Positions 1 through 3,971 of a stretch of 7,643 bases of DNA are shown piece by piece. The position numbers and the translations under genes were made by a program. Source of the DNA: Pseudomonadota bacterium (lineage in GTDB: Bacteria > Myxococcota > UBA9042 > PHBI01); NCBI GenBank assembly GCA_005772945.1, contig SXIE01000428.1, forward strand, positions 1-7,643, written 5' to 3'. The stretch's first letter is position 1, and every line of letters begins with the position of its first letter. Under the pieces are notes generated by a model that saw only the letters and a program-made list of their open reading frames with translations, had not been told where the DNA came from and did no database searches.

Positions 1-271
1 CGCGAACCTCGTCGGGATGGGCGTCCTGCCGTTGCAGTTCAAGGGCGGCCAGAGCGCAGAAAACCTGGGCCTGACGGGGCACGAGACGTTCGACGTGGCG
101 GTCGACGACGGCCTCACGCCGCTGTCGGATATCCACGTCACGGCCACGCGCGCCGACGGCACCGCCATCACGTTCGCCGCGCGCGCGCGCGTCGACACGC
201 CGGTCGAGGTGCAGTATCTCCGCAATGGCGGCGTCTTGCAGACGGTCTTGCGGCGTCTCGCGAAGGCCTGA
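1..271 (+). CDS. acnA: Aconitate hydratase, C-terminal fragment (5' end outside window)
   Basis: The reading frame is open from base 2 and ends at TGA 269-271, so only about the last 89 residues are present. Seen: ANLVGMGVLPLQF at the start, then a GLTGHETFDV segment, a TRADGT strand and the closing DTPVEVQYLRNGGVLQTVLRRL region (written here in part). These are hallmarks of the swivel domain (domain 4) of the aconitase A/IRP1-type enzymes. That domain closes over the [4Fe-4S] cluster site, where citrate is isomerised to isocitrate in the TCA cycle. The cluster cysteines lie upstream, outside the window. The internal ATG at base 17 is Met within the conserved VGMGVLP motif, not a start. The last residues match the normal end of the family, so the 3' end is intact. 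The following gene starts 49 bp downstream and has no functional link to aconitase that I can see. Confidence 0.93.
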   Translation, partial: ANLVGMGVLPLQFKGGQSAENLGLTGHETFDVAVDDGLTPLSDIHVTATRADGTAITFAARARVDTPVEVQYLRNGGVLQTVLRRLAKA

Positions 272-276
272 GGCGC

Positions 277-300
277 GCTGATTTGGCCGCTGATTCGGCC
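277..300 (+). repeat. 12-bp tandem repeat, two copies, between acnA and the hydrolase gene
   Basis: GCTGATTTGGCC (277-288) is followed directly by GCTGATTCGGCC (289-300), with a single T/C mismatch. The copies also allow a weak TTGGCC...GGCCcAA fold-back, but there is no T-tract, so I do not call a terminator. It may be a simple slippage duplication in the 49-bp gap. Confidence 0.7.
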
Positions 301-308
301 CAACGAAC

Positions 309-314
309 GAGGAG
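309..314 (+). promoter_or_regulatory. Ribosome binding site of the hydrolase gene
   Basis: GAGGAG lies 6 nt before ATG 321. It fixes the start ahead of later in-frame Met codons and indicates independent translation initiation after acnA. Confidence 0.75.
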
Positions 315-320
315 CTCACG

Positions 321-1259
321 ATGCGCCACGATCCACCTTCGATCCCTGGATGGCTCGCGCGTGAGCTCCAGTTCGAGCGTCACCTGATCGACGTCGGGAC
401 TCCGGATGCGCCGATGCGCATGCACGTCATGACGGCCGGCCCTGCCGACGGGACGCCGATCGTCATGGCGCACGGCAACCCCACCTGGGGCTACCTCTGG
501 CGCAAGGTCGTCGCCGCGCTCGACCCGGCCACGGCCCGCGTGCGCGTCATCCTGCCGGACCTCATCGGCCTCGGCTTCTCCGACAAGCCGCGCGACGTGG
601 GCGCCCACACGCTGGCGCAGCACCGCGCCTGGTTTGGCGCCTTTCTCGATGCGCTCGCGCGTGGCGAGCTCGGGCCGCCGACGCCGCGCTTCACGTTCGT
701 CGGGCAGGACTGGGGCGCGCCGATCGGGCTCGCGGCGATCCGCTCGCGCCCCGCGTCGTTGGCGGGTCTGGTGCTGCTCAACACCTCGGTCAGCCCGCCG
801 CGCGCGGGCTTCCGGCCGACCGCGTTCCATCGCTTTGCGCACACGCGCGTCGTGAGCGATCTGGCCTTCCGACTCGGCCTCTTTCCGCAAGCCTTCATGA
901 ACCTCACGCAGGGCGATCGCACGAGCATCGGCCCGGCCGCGTGGCGTGCGTATGTGTGGCCGCTTCTCGATCCGCGCACGAACGTCGCGCCGCTGGCGCT
1001 CGCGCGCATGGTGCCCGATACGCTGGCGCATCCGAGCATCCCCGAGCTCGCGGAGATCCACGCGTTCGTGGCGTCCTTCCAAGGGCCGAGCGCGATCGTC
1101 TGGGGGCAGCGCGATCCCGTTCTGGGCCGCGTGCTGAGCTGGATCGAGAAGACGCTCCCGCACGCGAAGGTCTGGCGCACCGAGGCCGGGCACTTCCTCC
1201 AGGAAGAGGTGCCGGACGTCATCGCCGAGGGGATCCGCCATGTCCTCCAAGCGCGCTGA
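321..1259 (+). CDS. Haloalkane dehalogenase-like alpha/beta-hydrolase
   Basis: This 312-residue protein has the usual length for haloalkane dehalogenases. Seen in order: the oxyanion-hole motif HGNPTWGYLW at residues 51-60; DLIGLGFSDKP at 80-90; a nucleophile elbow GQDWG at 128-132 with Asp130 as nucleophile; a cap region at roughly 150-235; WGQRDPVLG at 261-269 with Asp265 as the likely acid after strand 7; and the catalytic His291 in EAGHFLQEE. An Asp nucleophile followed by Trp (Trp131), plus Asn53 after the HG, is the halide-binding pair known from haloalkane dehalogenases. The reaction would be hydrolytic release of halide from haloalkanes, giving alcohols, in the cytoplasm (no signal peptide). 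Related Asp-nucleophile hydrolases such as epoxide or fluoroacetate hydrolases cannot be excluded, although those usually have Tyr or His halide/epoxide ligands in the cap. The 3' end overlaps the ATL gene by 20 bp, so the two are probably co-transcribed. Substrate is unknown. Confidence 0.85.
   Translation: MRHDPPSIPGWLARELQFERHLIDVGTPDAPMRMHVMTAGPADGTPIVMAHGNPTWGYLWRKVVAALDPATARVRVILPDLIGLGFSDKPRDVGAHTLAQHRAWFGAFLDALARGELGPPTPRFTFVGQDWGAPIGLAAIRSRPASLAGLVLLNTSVSPPRAGFRPTAFHRFAHTRVVSDLAFRLGLFPQAFMNLTQGDRTSIGPAAWRAYVWPLLDPRTNVAPLALARMVPDTLAHPSIPELAEIHAFVASFQGPSAIVWGQRDPVLGRVLSWIEKTLPHAKVWRTEAGHFLQEEVPDVIAEGIRHVLQAR
1227..1233 (+). promoter_or_regulatory. Ribosome binding site of the ATL gene inside the hydrolase gene
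   Basis: GAGGGGA lies 6 nt before ATG 1240, within the last codons of the hydrolase. It supports a 20-bp gene overlap and translational coupling. No alternative ATG, GTG or TTG start occurs in frame before the conserved domain. Confidence 0.65.
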
Positions 1260-1743
1260 ACGCTCGCAATTCGCGGGCAAGCGCAGGGCGCTCTTCGCGA
1301 GCGACGTCGCGGGCAAGCGCAGGGCGCTCTTCGCGAGCGACGTCGCGGGCAAGCGCAAGGCGCTCTTCGCGAGCGAAGTCCACCCGGGCCTCGAGCCGCG
1401 TGCCACCGGCGAGGGTTTCCACGCCCGCGTCTACGCGCTCGTTCGCATGGTCCCGTTCGGGCGCGTGACGACCTACGGCGACGTCGCCACGATGCTTGGT
1501 ACACCAAGGATTGCGCGCCACGTCGGCTGGGCGCTCTCCGCGCTTCCGCCGGACAGCGACGTCCCCTGGCAGCGCGTCATCAACGCCCACGCGATGGTCA
1601 GCTGGCGCGGGGAGCTGGGGCGCGCGAGCTTGCAGGAGGCGCTGCTCCGCGCCGAAGGCGTGGCGCTCGGCGCGCGCGGCAAGGTCGATCTCCAAGCCCT
1701 GCGCTGGCACTACCCCGGCGTGACGGTGCCGTTCGGGAGCTGA
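1240..1743 (+). CDS. Alkyltransferase-like (ATL) protein with N-terminal 12-residue repeats
   Basis: This 167-residue protein has an MGMT-type DNA-binding domain at about residues 59-145. Seen: VPFGRVTTYGDVA at 71-83 with Tyr79 (equivalent to the nucleotide-flipping Tyr114 of human AGT), RHVGWAL with Arg93 (equivalent to the Arg128 finger), and PWQRVIN at 109-115. The Tyr-Arg and Arg-acceptor spacings (14 and 17) match human AGT exactly. Trp110 replaces the acceptor Cys, so the protein cannot take up an alkyl group. By family knowledge (E. coli Atl/YbaZ, S. pombe Atl1) it should bind O6-alkylguanine in DNA and present it to nucleotide excision repair. The domain is preceded by about 58 extra residues containing three copies of AGKRRALFASDV at 12-47, which is odd, since ATLs are usually about 100-120 residues. 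The only usable start is ATG 1240, so the repeats appear to be translated. It is co-transcribed with the dehalogenase-like gene; a link through alkylating halides is possible but speculative. Confidence 0.88.
   Translation: MSSKRAERSQFAGKRRALFASDVAGKRRALFASDVAGKRKALFASEVHPGLEPRATGEGFHARVYALVRMVPFGRVTTYGDVATMLGTPRIARHVGWALSALPPDSDVPWQRVINAHAMVSWRGELGRASLQEALLRAEGVALGARGKVDLQALRWHYPGVTVPFGS
1273..1380 (+). repeat. Three tandem 36-bp repeats coding for 12-residue basic units
   Basis: Copies lie at 1273-1308, 1309-1344 and 1345-1380. The first two are identical base for base. The third differs at two positions, giving Arg to Lys and Asp to Glu. Each copy contains CGCTC-TTCGC-GAGCG, a 5-bp stem with a 5-nt loop, and copies 1 and 2 also carry GACGTC. 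The period is a multiple of three, so copy-number change would keep the frame. Confidence 0.95.
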
Positions 1744-1843
1744 CCGCGCGGCCGCGATCACCGGCGCACCCCGCGCAACGGCTTCGTGCCGGGGCGTGTG
1801 TGCAATTTCGCCTGTGGCGCTTCACACAACCCCACAATAGGGC

Positions 1844-1859
1844 GAACGTGCACTCGTTC
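1844..1859. promoter_or_regulatory. Dyad GAACG-N6-CGTTC, candidate operator
   Basis: GAACG at 1844-1848 and CGTTC at 1855-1859 form a perfect 5-bp inverted repeat around TGCACT. The same half-site recurs in a second dyad about 36 bp downstream, in the AT-richer part of the intergenic region and about 130 bp before the next start codon. The binding factor is unknown; spacing does not match the Gram-positive LexA box (GAAC-N4-GTTC). Confidence 0.35.
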
Positions 1860-1894
1860 TAGCATGAGGCGCCGTGTCGTCACGCGACGCCTCC

Positions 1895-1904
1895 CGTTCG
1901 AACG
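1895..1904. promoter_or_regulatory. Perfect palindrome CGTTCGAACG, candidate operator
   Basis: This is a 10-bp perfect palindrome that joins the same two half-sites, CGTTC and GAACG, with no spacer. Together with the 1844-1859 dyad it makes four half-sites in 61 bp. No consensus known to me fits it. Confidence 0.35.
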
Positions 1905-1975
1905 ACAGGTTTCCTTTCGCGTTGCGGTGCACGCGCGACCCGGTGTGGGCGCACGCGGACGCACCCTCACGACCC

Positions 1976-1980
1976 AGGAG
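1976..1980 (+). promoter_or_regulatory. Ribosome binding site that decides the start at 1986
   Basis: AGGAG at 1976-1980 sits 5 nt before ATG 1986, but overlaps the alternative in-frame GTG at 1980. This favours the ATG. Confidence 0.65.
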
Positions 1981-1985
1981 TGGAC

Positions 1986-3971
1986 ATGGACCGACGTCAC
2001 AGGCGAGCCGCAGCGTGGGGACGCGCGGCGCTTCTCGGTTTCACGGTGGTGCTCGGCGCGGCCGGACCTGCCGCCGCCGGGAGCCCCCTCGGCGGACCCG
2101 CCACGCAGCCGGTACCGGTCGCGACCGGCACCCCCGCGCTGGCCCTACGCCTGGCGCCCGGCGACAGTCGCATCTACCAGATCCGATCGGCCGGTGTGCT
2201 CGACGTCGACTACGGTCTGCTCGCGGCGAACGTCTCCGATGGCCTCGGGCAGAAACCGCGGACGCCGGGCGCGGCCTCGCGGCGCGTCACCGCAGACTAT
2301 GACCTGACGGCCACGCTCCAGTGGCGCGTCGTCGGCCGCGACGGGGGCGGCTGGGTCCTGGCAGCCCGCCTCCAGGCGGTCGACGCGCGTATCGATGGCG
2401 CGGCGGATCCGCGCCGCGCGCTGCTCGAGGCGCCGTTCGTCGTGCGCGTCTCGCCCGAGGGCGCGATGCGATCATTCGCGTTCATGCGCCAGTATCCGGA
2501 CGACCTCGCGCGCACGATCCGCGGGCTGGTCGAGCCGCTGCAGGTCGTCTTCGCCACGCAGGCGGATGCCGCCGCGTGGGACGCGACCGAGCAGAGCGCC
2601 GGCGTCGTCGTCGACGCGCGCTACGTGGTCGGCGCGCCCGATCCAGCGACGGGCACGGTGCGCGTGACCAAGACCAAGAGCCGCATCTACGGGGCCCCGA
2701 GCGAGCTCGGCGGCGCGCTCCCGGGCGGCATTTCCACGCGCGTCGTTCGCGCCGAGGCGGCGATCGCGCTCGACCCGGCTCACGGCACCGTCGCGCACAT
2801 CGACGCGTCGGAGGAGACCACCACGACCAGCACCGCGACGGGGACCGCGTTCCTCGCGGCGCACGTCGGCACCTACCGCGCCGCGCGCGTCGAACGCCCG
2901 CTGGCGCCCCTGGCCACGACGGTGACGGGCGCAACCGAGGCGCTCGCGGACGAAGCCTTCGCGCGCGCTCGCCTTTACGACGTCGACCCGCGCATCGCGC
3001 CGCGCGTCGAGGGTATGACGCTGCCGGCGATGCTCGCGCTGTTCGAGGCCGAGCTCGCCCGGAACCAGGCGTCGGCCCACCTCCTCTTGAAGAGCTACCT
3101 CCGGCGCTACCCGAGCCAGGTCGTGGCGATGGCCCGCGCGTTCGACGGACGTGCCACCGAGAGCGACGACCCGGCGGTCGTCGTCGGCTTCGCGGCGATC
3201 GCGGCGGCCGGGCACCACGAGGCTCAGGTGGCGCTGGTCGACGTGCTGGCCGGGGGGGGCGGGACACCGCGCTGGACGCCCCGCTCCAAGGAGCGTGCGC
3301 TCATCTCGATGATGGATCTGGCGATGCCCGAGCCGTTCGTGCTCACGGCGGTGTGGAGCTATCGCAGCGCCATCCAGCCGACCGACGCGGCCGCGAGCGC
3401 GCTGCAGTCGATCGCGACGAACGTCTACGGGGCGCTCGGCGACGCTCAGCGCCATAACGACGCTATCACCGTCGAGGTCGTGCGCGTCCTGACCGCGCTG
3501 CTCCGCGCCGGGGATGCACGGCAGCGCGTCCTTGCGCTCGACGCCCTCGCCAATGTCGGCGACTTCGCGCGCGTTTCGCCGCTCGCGCTGGCCTCGTTCG
3601 GCGCCGCCGAGCAACGCGTGCGCGTCGCCGCCTTCGGCACGTTCCGCCGCATGCCGGGCGACCTCGCCTTCAGTCAGTTCGCGCTGCGCTTCGCCGCCGA
3701 GACCGACCCCAGCGTCCTGGCCGAGGCCGCGATCGTCGCGCGCGACATGCCCGACTCGAATGCCCGCAATGCGTGGGCCCGAGCCCTGGTCACGACCGCC
3801 ACCGCGCGCGCGCTGCTCGTCCCGCTCGTCCAGATCGTCGGCCGCGAGCTGGCGCGCCACCCGGAGAACGAGGCGACCTTGCGCGACCTCTTGGAGACAC
3901 AACACGATCGGCCGGTGCGCCGCGCGATCTACGCGTTTGTCGGACCTAGCGTCGAAGGAGGCCGCCCGTGA
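1986..3971 (+). CDS. Exported vitellogenin-N/large lipid transfer protein-like protein with alpha-superhelical (HEAT-like) repeats
   Basis: This protein has 661 residues from ATG 1986 (a GTG at 1980 would add two). Seen: a signal peptide (RRHRR n-region, hydrophobic core, AAA cleavage near residue 31) and no Cys in the mature protein, so it is probably periplasmic or secreted. Residues about 45-315 are beta-rich; 320-650 are helical with HEAT-like units, for example LALDALANVGD at 516-526 and RVRVAAFGTFRRM near 544-556. By eye the order of motifs follows the N-terminal module of animal large lipid transfer proteins (vitellogenin, MTP, apoB): a PF strand (150-151), a Leu-Gln helix end after an RGL segment (LQVVF 185-189), then W..(T)E...G.....Y (198-213) and VTKTKS (227-232), followed by the superhelix. 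The Cys usually found in the G.C...Y motif is Val here. Inferred role: lipid or lipoprotein handling in the envelope. The alternative is a generic HEAT-repeat protein. The gene is coupled to the downstream lipoprotein by a GTGA overlap. Confidence 0.6.
   Translation: MDRRHRRAAAWGRAALLGFTVVLGAAGPAAAGSPLGGPATQPVPVATGTPALALRLAPGDSRIYQIRSAGVLDVDYGLLAANVSDGLGQKPRTPGAASRRVTADYDLTATLQWRVVGRDGGGWVLAARLQAVDARIDGAADPRRALLEAPFVVRVSPEGAMRSFAFMRQYPDDLARTIRGLVEPLQVVFATQADAAAWDATEQSAGVVVDARYVVGAPDPATGTVRVTKTKSRIYGAPSELGGALPGGISTRVVRAEAAIALDPAHGTVAHIDASEETTTTSTATGTAFLAAHVGTYRAARVERPLAPLATTVTGATEALADEAFARARLYDVDPRIAPRVEGMTLPAMLALFEAELARNQASAHLLLKSYLRRYPSQVVAMARAFDGRATESDDPAVVVGFAAIAAAGHHEAQVALVDVLAGGGGTPRWTPRSKERALISMMDLAMPEPFVLTAVWSYRSAIQPTDAAASALQSIATNVYGALGDAQRHNDAITVEVVRVLTALLRAGDARQRVLALDALANVGDFARVSPLALASFGAAEQRVRVAAFGTFRRMPGDLAFSQFALRFAAETDPSVLAEAAIVARDMPDSNARNAWARALVTTATARALLVPLVQIVGRELARHPENEATLRDLLETQHDRPVRRAIYAFVGPSVEGGRP
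3955..3961 (+). promoter_or_regulatory. Strong ribosome binding site that sets a GTG start at 3968
   Basis: AAGGAGG, a near-perfect anti-16S match, lies 6 nt before GTG 3968. It favours this start over ATG 4004 (residue 13), which has no such site. The start overlaps the upstream stop as GTGA. Confidence 0.85.

Larger units (their letters stand above)
1744..1985 (+). promoter_or_regulatory. Intergenic control region upstream of the lipid-transfer-like operon
   Basis: These 242 bp separate the ATL gene from the three-gene exported cluster and contain no credible gene. The stretch 1801-1870 is clearly AT-richer than its surroundings, as expected of a promoter, but I cannot find a good -35/-10 pair. 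TTCACA at 1821-1826 matches five of six -35 bases but has no -10 at proper spacing; CACAAT at 1833-1838 and TAGCAT at 1860-1865 each match four of six -10 bases. Two dyads with the half-site GAACG (listed separately) are the best operator candidates. Just after the ATL stop are CGCGGCCGCG (a 10-bp palindrome, 1747-1756) and a small stem-loop around 1769-1794, neither followed by a T-run. Confidence 0.5.

Noticed and set aside
1273..1380. CRISPR-like repeats
   Set aside because: The repeats are directly adjacent with no spacers and are in frame within a gene.
168..1406. Open frame on the - strand opposite acnA, hydrolase and ATL
   Set aside because: It is the antisense of three recognisable genes; the repeats in its product are only the reverse of the 36-bp coding repeats.
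1769..1794. Stem-loop (CCCCG/CGGGG, or CGGC-TTCGT-GCCG) as intrinsic terminator after the ATL gene
   Set aside because: Short alternative stems and no T-tract follow it; it could be any GC-rich fold-back.
1813..1826. CRP-like site TGTG-N6-CACA
   Set aside because: The CRP consensus needs TGTGA-N6-TCACA, that is 8 nt between TGTG and CACA; here there are 6. The wider TGTGTG...CACACA pair has a 20-nt gap and weak arms.
1786..2307. Open frame across the intergenic region into the exported gene, + strand
   Set aside because: No Shine-Dalgarno and Arg/Pro/Ser-rich composition of a shifted high-GC frame; it overlaps the signal peptide of the supported gene.
2472..3905. Long open frame on the - strand inside the lipid-transfer-like gene
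   Set aside because: Arg/Gly/Ala/Val-rich shadow translation without motifs, opposite a gene with a signal peptide and good start site.
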